From Rhizobium sp. GN54 (lineage in GTDB: Bacteria; Pseudomonadota; Alphaproteobacteria; Rhizobiales; Rhizobiaceae): a DNA stretch of 64,000 bases. Position 1 is the stretch's first letter, and the number at the start of each line of letters is the position of its first letter. The stretch is from contig NZ_JAJNCZ010000001.1 in assembly GCF_021026345.1 (NCBI RefSeq), positions 1,178,001 to 1,242,000 on the forward strand, given 5' to 3'. Positions 27,567 through 37,136 of this stretch are shown here, piece after piece. The notes beneath the pieces were generated by a model. That model saw only the letters and a list, made by a program, of their open reading frames with translations, made no database searches and had not been told where the DNA came from. Made by a program: the position numbers and the translations under genes.

Positions 27567-28325
27567 ATGGCTCAGCCGAACGTAGCGCGCGAACCGTCGA
27601 TGGACGAGATACTGGCGTCGATCCGACGGATCATCGAAAGCAACGAGCCGCCCATCGGCGGGCCGGCCGCCTTCGCCCCGATCGCGTCCGAGGACGATTC
27701 CGCAAGCGACGACGACGGCTTCGGCGCGGAGGTGATCGCCGCCGATCGCCCGTCATTCGATCGTTCCCCCTTCGACCGTTCTCCGTTCGTGCGCTCGCCC
27801 GTCGAGGCGCCGGTGCAGGCCGTTCCGGTGCAGCCGCCGGTAGTCGAGCCGGAAACGCGCGCCGCCCAGCCGGCCATGTCGCTCGCCGATGTCGCAGCCC
27901 GGGTGCGGGCCGCCTCGGAGCGCAATGGCATGCTCCTGCGCGAGCAGGCCGCCCGTCCGGTGTCCGAGGCCGAACCGGAGACGGCACAGGCGGAGAACCC
28001 GTTCGCGGCATCGCCTGTCGCGGCCGAGGACGCCGGCGAGCCCCTTCCGTCGCCGCTTCCGTTCGCCGAGCCTGCATCCGTTTCGTCGGCCGACGCGCCC
28101 TCGCGCGGTTCGCTGATCTCGCCCGACATCGGCGCCAAGGTCGCTCATTCCTTCGGCGCGCTTGCCGAGGCGGTCGAGGCCGGTCCGCGCCGCTCCTTCG
28201 ATGAGATTGCCGAGGACATGCTGCGGCCGATGCTGCAGGAATGGCTGGACGACAACCTGCCGACGCTGGTCGAGCGCCTCGTGCGCGAGGAGATCGAGCG
28301 CGTGGCGCGCGGACCGCGCCGTTAA
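27567..28325 (+). CDS. popZ: PopZ-like polar organising protein (DUF2497)
   Basis: Polar scaffold protein that anchors the chromosome origin and recruits cell-cycle regulators. The N-terminal helix EPSMDEILASIRRIIESNEPP is the PopZ/DUF2497 signature. A long acidic, Pro-rich disordered middle follows, and the C-terminal helices MLRPMLQEWLDDNLPTLVE and LVREEIERVARGPRR drive self-assembly. Length 252 residues. ATG 27567 has GGGG five bases upstream and matches rhizobial starts (MAQPNVAREPSMDEI); ATG 27561 would add two residues. It is followed by a terminator and valS. Confidence 0.92.
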   Translation: MAQPNVAREPSMDEILASIRRIIESNEPPIGGPAAFAPIASEDDSASDDDGFGAEVIAADRPSFDRSPFDRSPFVRSPVEAPVQAVPVQPPVVEPETRAAQPAMSLADVAARVRAASERNGMLLREQAARPVSEAEPETAQAENPFAASPVAAEDAGEPLPSPLPFAEPASVSSADAPSRGSLISPDIGAKVAHSFGALAEAVEAGPRRSFDEIAEDMLRPMLQEWLDDNLPTLVERLVREEIERVARGPRR

Positions 28326-28351
28326 ATCGACCTGTTTCTCTGCTGCGATGG

Positions 28352-28382
28352 GCCGCGCCGGAACGGGCGCGGCTTTTCTTTT
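28352..28382 (+). terminator. Rho-independent terminator after popZ
   Basis: GCCGCGCC and GGCGCGGC form an 8-bp stem with a 6-base loop, followed by TTTTCTTTT. Confidence 0.85.
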
Positions 28383-28441
28383 GCGGATGTTGACTTCAAT
28401 CTAGGCATCCGGTTTAGAACCGGTGACCGAAACTGTTGGGT

Positions 28442-31294
28442 ATGGCCAGTAAGATGCTTGAGAAAACCTATGATTCCGCGGCCGTAGAACCGAGAATTGC
28501 CAAGATCTGGGAAGAGGCGGACGCGTTTCGCGCCGGCGCCGGCGCAAAGCCGGGCGCCGAGACCTTCTCGATCGTGATCCCGCCGCCGAACGTGACCGGC
28601 TCGCTGCACATGGGGCACGCGCTCAACAACACGCTGCAGGACATCATGGTCCGCTTCGAGCGCATGCGCGGCAAGGACGTGCTCTGGCAGCCGGGCATGG
28701 ACCATGCCGGCATCGCCACCCAGATGGTCGTCGAGCGCAAGCTGATGGAGCAACAGCAGCACCGGCGCGAGATGGGCCGCGACGCCTTCGTCGAGAAGGT
28801 CTGGGAGTGGAAAGCCGAATCCGGCGGCCTGATCTTCAATCAGTTGCGCCGCCTCGGCGCGTCGGCCGACTGGTCGCGCGAGCGCTTCACCATGGACGAG
28901 GGCCTCTCGGAGGCCGTTCTCGAAGTCTTCGTAAGCCTTTACAAGGAAGGGCTCATCTACAAGGACATGCGCCTTGTGAACTGGGACCCGAAGCTTTTGA
29001 CCGCGATTTCCGATCTGGAGGTCGAGCAGGTCGAGGTCAACGGCCATCTCTGGCACCTGCGCTATCCGCTGGAGCCGGGCGTCACCTATCAGCACCCGAT
29101 CGCCTTCGACGATGACGGCAAGGCGACGGAGTGGGAGACGCGCGACTATCTCGTCGTCGCCACCACCCGTCCGGAGACCATGCTGGGCGATACAGGCGTC
29201 GCCGTCCATCCGGACGACGAGCGCTACAAGGCGATCGTCGGCAAGCACGTCATCCTGCCGATCGTCGGCCGCAAGATCCCTATTGTCGCAGACGAGTACC
29301 CGGACCCGACCGCCGGCACCGGCGCGGTCAAGATGACGCCGGCGCACGACTTCAACGATTTCGAGGTCGGCAAGCGCCGGGGCCTGCGCGCCGTCAACAT
29401 CCTCACCGTCGAGGGCCGCATCACGCTGAAGGAGAACGAGGACTTCCTCGAAGGCCTCGACCATCCCGCCGCCCTGCACGGTGCCTGGGACCAGCTTGAG
29501 GGCAAGGATCGCTTCGAGGCACGCAAGATCGTCGTCGAGATCATGGAGGAGGCGGGCCTCGTCGACCGGATCGAGCCGCACAAGCACACCGTCCCCCACG
29601 GCGACCGCGGCGGCGTGCCGATCGAGCCGCGCCTGACCGAGCAGTGGTACGTCGACGCCAAGACGCTGGCGAAACCGGCGGTCGCGTCCGTCCGCGAAGG
29701 CCGCACCAACTTCGTCCCGAAGAACTGGGAGAAGACCTATTTCGAATGGATGGAGAACATCCAGCCCTGGTGCGTCTCCCGCCAGCTCTGGTGGGGCCAC
29801 CAGATCCCGGCCTGGTACGGCCCGGACGGGCAGGTCTTCGTCGAGAAGACCGAGGAGGAGGCGCTGCACGCCGCCATCCAGCACTACATCTCCCACGAAG
29901 GCCCGTGGAAGGCCTGGGTCGAGGAGAAGCTGGAGAACTTCGAGCCCGGCGAGATCCTCACCCGCGACGAGGACGTGCTCGACACCTGGTTCTCGTCCGC
30001 GCTCTGGCCGTTCTCGACGCTCGGCTGGCCGAAGGAGACGCCGGAACTCGATCGCTACTACCAGACCGACGTGCTGGTGACCGGCTTCGACATCATCTTC
30101 TTCTGGGTCGCCCGGATGATGATGATGGGCCTGCATTTCATGAAGGACGACCTCGGCAATCCGATCGAGCCGTTCCACACCGTCTATGTCCACGCGCTGG
30201 TGCGCGACAAGAACGGTCAGAAGATGTCGAAGTCGAAGGGCAACGTCATCGACCCGCTCGACCTGATCGACGAATACGGCGCCGACGCGCTGCGCTTCAC
30301 TCTCGCCATCATGGCGGCGCAGGGCCGCGACGTGAAGCTCGATCCCGCCCGCGTCGCCGGCTATCGCAACTTCGGCACCAAGCTCTGGAACGCCACGCGC
30401 TTTGCCGAGATGAACGGCGTCCGGCTCGATCCGCAGTTCGTGCCGGAAGCCGCGTCGCTGACGATCAACCGCTGGATCCTGACCGAGCTCGCCCGCGCCG
30501 CGCGCGACGTCACCGAGGCGATCGAGACCTACCGCTTCAACGATGCGGCCGGCGCGCTCTACCGCTTTGTCTGGAACCAGGTCTGCGACTGGTACCTGGA
30601 GCTCCTGAAGCCGGTGTTCAACGGCGAGGACGAGGGCGCCAAGGCCGAATCGCGGGCCTGCGCGGCCTATGTGCTGGAGGAGACCTACAAGCTCCTGCAT
30701 CCCTTCATGCCCTTCATGACCGAGGAGCTGTGGGCGCATACGGCGGCCGAAGGCAAGGAGCGGCAGGGGCTGATCTGCCATGCCGAATGGCCGACGCCCG
30801 CCTATGCCGACGAGGCTGCCGCCGACGAGACCAACTGGCTGGTCGATCTCGTCTCCGGCATCCGTTCGGTCCGCTCCGAGATGAACGTGCCGCCCGCAGC
30901 CGTCGCGCCCCTCGTCATCGTCGGGGCCAATGCGCAGACGCGCACCCGGCTGGAGCGCCACGAGGCGGCAATCCGCAGGCTCGCCCGCGTGGGCGAGATC
31001 GTGCTGGCCGGCGAGGCGCCGAAGGGATCGGCGCAGATCGTCGTCGGCGAGGCCACCGCCTGCCTGCCGCTCGGCACGCTCATCGACCTCAAGGCCGAGG
31101 CCGCGCGGCTGGAAAAGGCGATCGCCAAGGCGAACGGCGAGGCCGACCGCATCCGCGGCAAGCTCGCGAACGAGAAGTTCGTCGCCAACGCCAAGCCCGA
31201 CGTCGTCGAGGCGGAACGGGAGCGGCTGGCGGACCTCGATCAGCAATTGTCGAGTCTCGGCATTGCACTTGCCCGTGTCGTCGAGGCCGGCTGA
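28442..31294 (+). CDS. valS: Valyl-tRNA synthetase
   Basis: Charges tRNA-Val with valine. The 950-residue protein has PPNVTGSLHMGHAL (HIGH motif), the CP1 editing domain (WETRDYLVVATTRPETMLGD), KMSKSKGN (KMSKS motif) and a C-terminal coiled coil (LKAEAARLEKAIAKANGEAD) typical of ValRS. I use the ATG at 28442 (MASKMLEKTYDSAAVEP); 28454 is also possible. Essential gene, transcribed alone from a start 60 bases after the popZ terminator. Confidence 0.98.
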   Translation: MASKMLEKTYDSAAVEPRIAKIWEEADAFRAGAGAKPGAETFSIVIPPPNVTGSLHMGHALNNTLQDIMVRFERMRGKDVLWQPGMDHAGIATQMVVERKLMEQQQHRREMGRDAFVEKVWEWKAESGGLIFNQLRRLGASADWSRERFTMDEGLSEAVLEVFVSLYKEGLIYKDMRLVNWDPKLLTAISDLEVEQVEVNGHLWHLRYPLEPGVTYQHPIAFDDDGKATEWETRDYLVVATTRPETMLGDTGVAVHPDDERYKAIVGKHVILPIVGRKIPIVADEYPDPTAGTGAVKMTPAHDFNDFEVGKRRGLRAVNILTVEGRITLKENEDFLEGLDHPAALHGAWDQLEGKDRFEARKIVVEIMEEAGLVDRIEPHKHTVPHGDRGGVPIEPRLTEQWYVDAKTLAKPAVASVREGRTNFVPKNWEKTYFEWMENIQPWCVSRQLWWGHQIPAWYGPDGQVFVEKTEEEALHAAIQHYISHEGPWKAWVEEKLENFEPGEILTRDEDVLDTWFSSALWPFSTLGWPKETPELDRYYQTDVLVTGFDIIFFWVARMMMMGLHFMKDDLGNPIEPFHTVYVHALVRDKNGQKMSKSKGNVIDPLDLIDEYGADALRFTLAIMAAQGRDVKLDPARVAGYRNFGTKLWNATRFAEMNGVRLDPQFVPEAASLTINRWILTELARAARDVTEAIETYRFNDAAGALYRFVWNQVCDWYLELLKPVFNGEDEGAKAESRACAAYVLEETYKLLHPFMPFMTEELWAHTAAEGKERQGLICHAEWPTPAYADEAAADETNWLVDLVSGIRSVRSEMNVPPAAVAPLVIVGANAQTRTRLERHEAAIRRLARVGEIVLAGEAPKGSAQIVVGEATACLPLGTLIDLKAEAARLEKAIAKANGEADRIRGKLANEKFVANAKPDVVEAERERLADLDQQLSSLGIALARVVEAG

Positions 31295-31330
31295 GTCGGT
31301 TTCGGACGCCCCTTTCAGCAAGACTTCGGA

Positions 31331-31362
31331 CCGCGCCGCACCCCAGCGGCGCGGTTTTCGTT
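31331..31362 (+). terminator. Rho-independent terminator after valS
   Basis: CCGCGCCGC-ACCCCA-GCGGCGCGG followed by TTTTCGTTT, 37 bases after the valS stop. Confidence 0.9.
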
Positions 31363-31395
31363 TGTGCGCGGACCAATTCGCCCAATGTGTTTGAA

Positions 31396-31414
31396 AAGTG
31401 ACACACCGTCACTT
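31396..31414. promoter_or_regulatory. Small palindrome upstream of the FadL-like gene
   Basis: AAGTGAC-ACACC-GTCACTT, perfect 7-bp arms. It is 234 bases before the porin start in an otherwise gene-free stretch. It may be an operator; no regulator can be named. Confidence 0.35.
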
Positions 31415-31648
31415 CACTGGAAAACGATACTCTAAAATTTAAGGGTTTTCGGCTATTCGGGAAAAATTGATCTAACTCCGCCGGATTTTTCGCAGGACGG
31501 AGGCGAACTTACGTAATTCAGGCAACCGCATGTCACCGACGGTGCCGCGAACTGGCGTTTGCAAAGCTTTCGCGGCTCTTTGATACTCTTGGCGATCGCG
31601 GCGGATCCACGAAAACGGGGCAGCCGCGGAGAATACCTGGGGGGATTG

Positions 31649-32965
31649 ATGAGAAGAATGACATTGACGTCGGGGATCGCGGGACTTGCGGCGCTCGCCG
31701 TTTCCACCTCGGCGCTGGCCGGCGGCCTCGAGCGGCACGGCTACGACGTGGACCTCCTGTTCGAGAGCTCGCCGTTCTTCTTCGACGGATCGGTGACCTA
31801 TGTCATGCCGAACCGGAAGATCAAGAATGCGCGTGACCACAGCGTTCCGGCGGATGATCCGACCAACCTGAACAATCTCGGTTACTCGACGACAGCAGAC
31901 GAATACGAGAACTACGCCGATCCCTATGTCGGCGGAAAGGCTGCGATCGGCGATTCCATCGACTGCATGGTGGACTATTCCGAGCCCTGGGGCGCGAGTT
32001 CCAATCCCGGCCAGAACTGGGCGGGCGCCAAGGACATGACCGAGATCGATGTGTACAGCCGCAACTACGGCGGCACCTGCTCCTACAAGTTCGATGCAGG
32101 CCCGGGCCAGTTCCGCATCATCGGCGGCGGCTTCTACCAGGAGATCGGCGGCCACAAGGAGGCGGTAGTCTTCTCCCCCGACATCCTGCCCGGCATGGGC
32201 GCGCTCATCGGCCAGGATTTTTCCAACTACAGCGGCCTCGGCCGCCTCGAAGGCATGAAGGACAGCAGCGGCGGCTGGCGGATCGGCATCGGCTATGAGA
32301 TCCCCGAATACGCCATGCGCGCGAGCCTCGTCTACAACAGCCGCGTGAAATACGACAGCATCGACGGCACGCTGGACCTGACCGGGGTGCCGGCCGCCGC
32401 AGCCCTGCTCGAGCTCGATCCGATGAGGCAGGCGCTCTATTCGCGCATCTTCGGCAACAGCACGCCCGTCACCGGCTCGGCGACGCTGCCGGATTCGCTC
32501 GAACTGAAGCTGCAGTCGGGGATCGCGCCCGATTGGCTGGCCTTCGGTTCGATCAAGTGGACAAACTGGAGCCTGCTGCAGAGCGTGCAATTCACCTGCA
32601 ACGGCAGTGCCGCCTTCTGCGGCACCGCCAACGGCGTCCCGCTCACCTCGCTCGATCTCTACTACCGCGACGGCTGGACGGTCACCGGCGGTGTCGGTCA
32701 CAAGTTCAACGAGCAGTGGAGCGGCGGCGTCAGCCTGACCTGGGATCGCGGCACCAGCACCGTCACCGGCTCGCAGTCCGACAGCTGGACCGTCGGCCTC
32801 GGTGCGGCCTATGCGCCGACCGAGAACGTCGAGCTCCGCCTCGCCGGCGCGCTCGGTGTCCTGACGAGCGGGGAGTCGAACCCGATCAACATGACGACCA
32901 CGAGCTACGAATACGGAACCGACTTCGTCTCGGCGCTCTCGGGCGAGTTCAAAGTTAAATTCTGA
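31649..32965 (+). CDS. FadL/OMPP1-family outer-membrane transporter
   Basis: Outer-membrane beta-barrel for uptake of long-chain fatty acids or other hydrophobic compounds, 438 residues. The ATG at 31649 starts a signal peptide (MRRMTLTSGIAGLAALAVST, cleavage near SALA-GGL); the upstream extension to 31559 is not signal-like. The hatch/barrel pattern of alternating aromatic strands is visible, with P-x-G-x-N-like turns and the family C-terminus FVSALSGEFKVKF ending in Phe as barrel proteins do. Transcribed alone, followed by a terminator. Confidence 0.85.
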   Translation: MRRMTLTSGIAGLAALAVSTSALAGGLERHGYDVDLLFESSPFFFDGSVTYVMPNRKIKNARDHSVPADDPTNLNNLGYSTTADEYENYADPYVGGKAAIGDSIDCMVDYSEPWGASSNPGQNWAGAKDMTEIDVYSRNYGGTCSYKFDAGPGQFRIIGGGFYQEIGGHKEAVVFSPDILPGMGALIGQDFSNYSGLGRLEGMKDSSGGWRIGIGYEIPEYAMRASLVYNSRVKYDSIDGTLDLTGVPAAAALLELDPMRQALYSRIFGNSTPVTGSATLPDSLELKLQSGIAPDWLAFGSIKWTNWSLLQSVQFTCNGSAAFCGTANGVPLTSLDLYYRDGWTVTGGVGHKFNEQWSGGVSLTWDRGTSTVTGSQSDSWTVGLGAAYAPTENVELRLAGALGVLTSGESNPINMTTTSYEYGTDFVSALSGEFKVKF

Positions 32966-32986
32966 TTGACCTTATGCGAATTGATG

Positions 32987-33015
32987 AAGGCCCGGGCCAT
33001 ACCCGGGCCTTTTTT
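32987..33015 (+). terminator. Rho-independent terminator after the FadL-like gene
   Basis: AAGGCCCGGG-CCATA-CCCGGGCCTT with a run of six T residues. Confidence 0.92.
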
Positions 33016-33413
33016 GTCGTCAATAGTGGCTCAAAGCTGAATTTCCCCTTGGGGATATGGTTGACGAGAACTCTTCTCCTTCGGCGCATGTGCCGAATTG
33101 GCAACACATTCTTTGCGATAGTTTGCTACACAGGAGTGAGGAGCCGTCTTGTCCATTTCCCGCCACAAACGGGGAGCAGCGATGGGCTCGAGAGCGCGCT
33201 TGTGGACGAGCGCCGAAGGAACCGATGAACCGAGTGACGCCATACGTGACGGGATTGCCAGAAGGACGCCTTGACCGGGCGTCGGCATCCCCCGTTTCCA
33301 GAAGCAGCGTGGCGCACAGTCGGAACATGGATGACCTTGTTCAAGTCCTTGTTCCAACTCTGGAAATCCGTATGCCGCAATATGCGGTCCGGTGCGGAAG
33401 ATAGCTGTAACCC
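33016..33413. promoter_or_regulatory. Upstream region of exoR
   Basis: 398 bases between a strong terminator and exoR. Several frames are open here but none has protein-like sequence or a good ribosome site. The exoR promoter must lie in it; I see no motif I can name. Confidence 0.4.
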
Positions 33414-34217
33414 ATGTACAAGCCTGAGTCACTTTCCCTGAAATGCCTCGCAGTCGGCCTTTGTCTTTCCTTCGGCCAGGGCATGCTGGCCGCGCGGGCG
33501 CTTGCCTTCGATCCGGCTGCCGGCGTCAGCAAGGAGAGCCGCCCGTTCGACCTCTTCAAGTTCGGCTTCTTCTCCTACAAGGAAGGCCGCAAGGAAGATG
33601 CGATCGAGGCGTACCGCTATGCGGCCGAGAAGGGCCATACTGGGTCGCGCTGGGCGCTCGCCAACATGTATGCGGATGGCGACGGCGTTCCGGAGAACGA
33701 TCTAGAGGCGTTCAAGATCTACAGCGAGATCGCCAGCCAGGGCGTGGAGCCGGGATCGGAAGACACGGGCTTCTTCGTCAATGCCCTGATCTCCCTTGCC
33801 GGCTACTACAGCCGCGGCATCCCCGACAGCCCGGTGCAGATCGACCTCGGCCAGGCCCGCCAGCTCTATTTCCAGGCTGCCTCCACCTTCGGCGTGCCGG
33901 AAGCCCAGTTCGAGCTGGCCCGGATGATGCTGTCGGGCGAGGGCGGTTCGGCCAACATCCACCAGGCCAAGAAATGGCTGAACCGGGCCCAGAAGAACGG
34001 CCATGCCGGCGCCATGGGCCTGCTCGGCAACATCATCTTCCAGGAGGGCCAGTCCGCCCGCGGCCTGGCCATGCTGACGACCGCGCTCGAACGGTGCGGC
34101 CCGAAGGATCGCCCCTGGCTGCAGGAGATGCAGGAACAGGCGTTCTCGCTGGCAAGCGAGAAGGACCGGCGCAAGGCTATTTCCATGGCCGAGGAAGCCA
34201 AGGCCGGCGTCAACTGA
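33414..34217 (+). CDS. exoR: ExoR, periplasmic regulator of exopolysaccharide and motility
   Basis: Periplasmic Sel1-repeat protein that holds the ExoS-ChvI two-component system inactive; its proteolysis switches the cell from swimming to exopolysaccharide production. The 267-residue product has a signal peptide (to about ALAFD) and then FDPAAGVSKESRPFDLFKFG, which is diagnostic of ExoR. Sel1-like repeats follow: AIEAYRYAAEKGHTGSRWAL, NDLEAFKIYSEIASQGVEPG and QAKKWLNRAQKNGHAGAMGL. ExoR is a marker of the Rhizobiaceae. The C-terminus is slightly different from the Sinorhizobium protein I recall (ends KAGVN). Confidence 0.95.
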   Translation: MYKPESLSLKCLAVGLCLSFGQGMLAARALAFDPAAGVSKESRPFDLFKFGFFSYKEGRKEDAIEAYRYAAEKGHTGSRWALANMYADGDGVPENDLEAFKIYSEIASQGVEPGSEDTGFFVNALISLAGYYSRGIPDSPVQIDLGQARQLYFQAASTFGVPEAQFELARMMLSGEGGSANIHQAKKWLNRAQKNGHAGAMGLLGNIIFQEGQSARGLAMLTTALERCGPKDRPWLQEMQEQAFSLASEKDRRKAISMAEEAKAGVN

Positions 34218-34302
34218 TCCGACCCACGGCCAGCGCAACATTGCTGCAACTGTCTGACGGCCCGCTATAGAGCGATCCGAAAATCCGGGCCGTCCGGTCC
34301 GC

Positions 34303-35088
34303 TCACACCGCCAGATGCGCGACGACGGGGACGTGGTCCGACGGTTTCTCCCAGTTGCGGACATGCTTTTCCACATTAGTGCTCAAAAGCCTGTCGGCGG
34401 CTTCCGGCGACAGCATCAGGTGGTCGATGCGGATGCCGAAGTTCTTCGGCCAGCATCCGCCCTGGTAGTCCCAGAAGGTGTAGAGGGGCGTGGCGTCGGT
34501 CGTGGCGCGCACGGCGTCGGTGAAACCAAGGTTTTCCAACCGGCGGAACGCCTGACGGGTCGGCGGCAGGTAGAGCGCGTCGTTTTCCCACACTTTCACG
34601 TCCCAGCAGTCGTGCGGCTCCGGGATGACGTTGTAGTCGCCGGCCAGCACGATCGGCTCCTCGAGCGAGAGGCGGTCTTCGGCGAACCGCGCCAGCCGCT
34701 CCATCCAGGCGAGTTTGTAGGGATATTTCACCGGGTCCTGCGCCGGGTTGCCGTTCGGCAGGTAGATCGAGCAGACCCGCAAGGCGCGCCCGCCGACCGA
34801 GAACACGCCCTCGATGAAGCGCGACTGCTCGTCGCCGTCGTCGCCCGGCAGTCCGCGGTTGATCTCGTCGGGGCGGATCTTCGACAGCAGCGCCACGCCG
34901 TTGAAACCCTTCTGCCCGTGCGTCTCCACGTGATAGCCGAGCGCTTCGACCTCGAGCCGCGGAAACGCCTCGTCCTGGCATTTGATTTCCTGAAGCGCGA
35001 CGATGTCGGGCTGCGATTCCTTGAGCCAGGCGAGGAGATTGTCGATGCGCGCGCGCACGCCGTTGATGTTCCAGGTCGCGATCTTCAT
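34303..35088 (-). CDS. xthA: Exodeoxyribonuclease III
   Basis: AP endonuclease and 3'-5' exonuclease of base excision repair, 261 residues. MKIATWNINGVRARIDNLL with the Asn ligand, VALQEIKCQ with the metal-binding Glu, LAGDYNVIPEPHD with the catalytic Asp-x-Asn, RIDHLMLS and SDHVPVVAHL are all in order. It converges with exoR, 85 bases apart, as in related genomes. Confidence 0.96.
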   Translation of the reverse strand: MKIATWNINGVRARIDNLLAWLKESQPDIVALQEIKCQDEAFPRLEVEALGYHVETHGQKGFNGVALLSKIRPDEINRGLPGDDGDEQSRFIEGVFSVGGRALRVCSIYLPNGNPAQDPVKYPYKLAWMERLARFAEDRLSLEEPIVLAGDYNVIPEPHDCWDVKVWENDALYLPPTRQAFRRLENLGFTDAVRATTDATPLYTFWDYQGGCWPKNFGIRIDHLMLSPEAADRLLSTNVEKHVRNWEKPSDHVPVVAHLAV

Positions 35089-35304
35089 CGACAGTCTCCG
35101 AATCCAGCTGTGCCCGGGCGGGCCGCCGCCTTTCTAGCCGCTCGCCTGTCCTTTGACAAACCGGACCTCTGACAAACCGCATCGCCCGCCCGGACTGTGG
35201 ACGCGCGCGAGTGCGGCACGACCCGTTCCGCCGCAGGCTAGACCGCGGTCATTGCGATACGGTGATTCGAGAAGGAGGCGGCGCGCCGCCTCTCCCTTGG
35301 CGGG

Positions 35305-35637
35305 TCAGATGGAGAAGCTGGTGCCGCAGCCGCAGCTCGCCACGGCGTTGGGGTTCTTGATCTGGAACGACTGGCCCATCAGATTGTCGACGAAGTCGAT
35401 CTCCGAGCCGTCCATGTAGACGAGCGAGAGCTGGTCGATCAGGACGCGGGCGTCCCCCTTCTCCAGCACCATGTCGTCGTCGGCAGGCGCATCGACGAGA
35501 TCGAACTTGTAGGAAAAGCCCGAACAGCCGCCGCCTTCGACCGAGACGCGCATGGCCTTCTTGGCCGGATCGGCGCTCAGGATGCTGGCGATGCGCTTTG
35601 CGGCGGCATCGGAGAGGGTCACGTTCTTGTCGTTCAT
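35305..35637 (-). CDS. erpA: A-type Fe-S cluster carrier (ErpA/IscA family)
   Basis: Transfers iron-sulfur clusters to target enzymes. The 110-residue protein has the three ligands Cys38 (GGGCSGFSY), Cys102 and Cys104 (ASCGCGTSF). I take the ATG at 35637, with GGAGG six bases upstream; a longer frame to 35739 lacks family similarity. Gene context next to xthA and dgt matches the rhizobial chromosome. ErpA and IscA cannot be separated with certainty. Confidence 0.93.
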   Translation of the reverse strand: MNDKNVTLSDAAAKRIASILSADPAKKAMRVSVEGGGCSGFSYKFDLVDAPADDDMVLEKGDARVLIDQLSLVYMDGSEIDFVDNLMGQSFQIKNPNAVASCGCGTSFSI

Positions 35638-35850
35638 CAAGGTCCTCCGGGCGGGTTCAAGGTCCGCCGAGAATCGATTCCGTGCCGGGCGCTTCCACCC
35701 CGGCCGTGCGCTGCATCGTAACACGTTCCGCAACCGCATGATATTGCTGGTAAACAGGCATTGCGCTTGCGATGCGGCTTTACGCTGTGCACACTATAGG
35801 TATGAAGGCATCGGGGCCGCGTCAATGGGCGGCCCGAATGCGGGTGAGCT

Positions 35851-37068
35851 ATGACACTGGACAGACATGCCCTCGGCTTCGGCGCAGGCCAGCGGGCGAT
35901 CTATGCGGCCGATCCCTGGACGAGCCGCGGCCGTCTTTTCGAGGAGGGCAGGAGCCCGACCCGTTCGGATTTCCAGCGTGACCGTGACCGGATCGTCCAT
36001 ACCACCGCCTTCCGCCGCCTGAAGCACAAGACCCAGGTCTTCATCGCCGCCGATGGCGATCACTATCGCACGCGGCTGACCCATACGATCGAGGTCGCCC
36101 AGATCGCCCGCGCGCTCGCCCGCGCGCTGCGGCTGGACGAGGATCTCGCCGAGGGCGTGGCGCTGGTGCACGATTTCGGCCACACGCCCTTCGGCCACAC
36201 GGGAGAGGACGCCCTTCACGAGGCGCTGGAGCCCTATGGCGGCTTCGACCACAACGCCCAGTCGCTGCGCATCGTCACCAAGCTGGAGCGGCGCTATGCC
36301 GAGTTCGACGGGCTGAACCTGACCTGGGAGACGCTGGAGGGCCTCGTCAAGCACAACGGCCCGCTGCTGACGCCGGACGGGCAGGGCACCCGCGGCCCGG
36401 TCCCGCAGCCGATCCTCGACTACTGCGCCCTGCACGACCTCGAGCTTGCGAGCTTTGCAAGCCTCGAGGCGCAGGTGGCGGCGATCGCCGACGACATCGC
36501 CTACAACACCCATGACATCGACGACGGCCTGCGTTCCGGCTACCTCTCCTTCGACATGCTGGAGGAGATCCCGTTCCTGGCGAAGCTGATGGCGGAGGTG
36601 CGGCAGCTCTATCCGAACCTCGAGCCGGCGCGCTTCACCCACGAGATCATGCGCCGGCAGATCACTGCGATGGTCGAGGACGTCATCACCTATGCGCAGG
36701 CGGCGCTGCGCGCAGTCCGGCCGAAACGTGCGGACGACGTGCGCCAGGCCGGCCGGGTCATGGCCACGTTTTCCGAAGAAATGCTGGTCACCGACCGGCA
36801 GATCAAGAAGATGCTGTTCTCGCGGATCTACCGTCATCCCGAGGTGATGCGCGTGCGCGCCAATGCCGCCTCCATCGTCACCGACCTGTTCACGGCCTAT
36901 ATGGACGACCCGCAACTGATGAAGGGGCACTACTGGGTGGATCACATCCGCGGGATGCCGCAGGCCGCGAGGGCCCGCCATGTCGGCGACTATCTCGCCG
37001 GCATGACCGACAACTACGCGATCGATACCCACAGGCGGCTGTTTGACCACACCCCGGAATTGCGATAG
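35851..37068 (+). CDS. dgt: dGTP triphosphohydrolase-like protein (HD domain)
   Basis: Metal-dependent phosphohydrolase that cleaves dGTP or other dNTPs to nucleoside and triphosphate. The 405-residue protein shows the HD signature: [19 protein letters not shown] with the first His, then [16 protein letters not shown] with the HD pair. [17 protein letters not shown] supplies the last Asp. It diverges from the Fe-S carrier gene and is followed by argS after 68 bases. Confidence 0.94.
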   Translation: MTLDRHALGFGAGQRAIYAADPWTSRGRLFEEGRSPTRSDFQRDRDRIVHTTAFRRLKHKTQVFIAADGDHYRTRLTHTIEVAQIARALARALRLDEDLAEGVALVHDFGHTPFGHTGEDALHEALEPYGGFDHNAQSLRIVTKLERRYAEFDGLNLTWETLEGLVKHNGPLLTPDGQGTRGPVPQPILDYCALHDLELASFASLEAQVAAIADDIAYNTHDIDDGLRSGYLSFDMLEEIPFLAKLMAEVRQLYPNLEPARFTHEIMRRQITAMVEDVITYAQAALRAVRPKRADDVRQAGRVMATFSEEMLVTDRQIKKMLFSRIYRHPEVMRVRANAASIVTDLFTAYMDDPQLMKGHYWVDHIRGMPQAARARHVGDYLAGMTDNYAIDTHRRLFDHTPELR

Positions 37069-37136
37069 TCACCCGGCCGACTGGAAATTCAGCGCTTTGG
37101 GCGCTTTGCGCCGCTTCTGGCGCGCGGATGGAAGAC

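Noticed and set aside
28322-31321. A 999-codon minus-strand frame opposite valS
   Set aside because: Exact antisense of valS with repetitive RDL/LVH-type composition and no ribosome site.
33057-33404. A 115-codon frame upstream of exoR
   Set aside because: Lies in the expected promoter region, has no hydrophobic or domain pattern, and overlaps other equally open frames.
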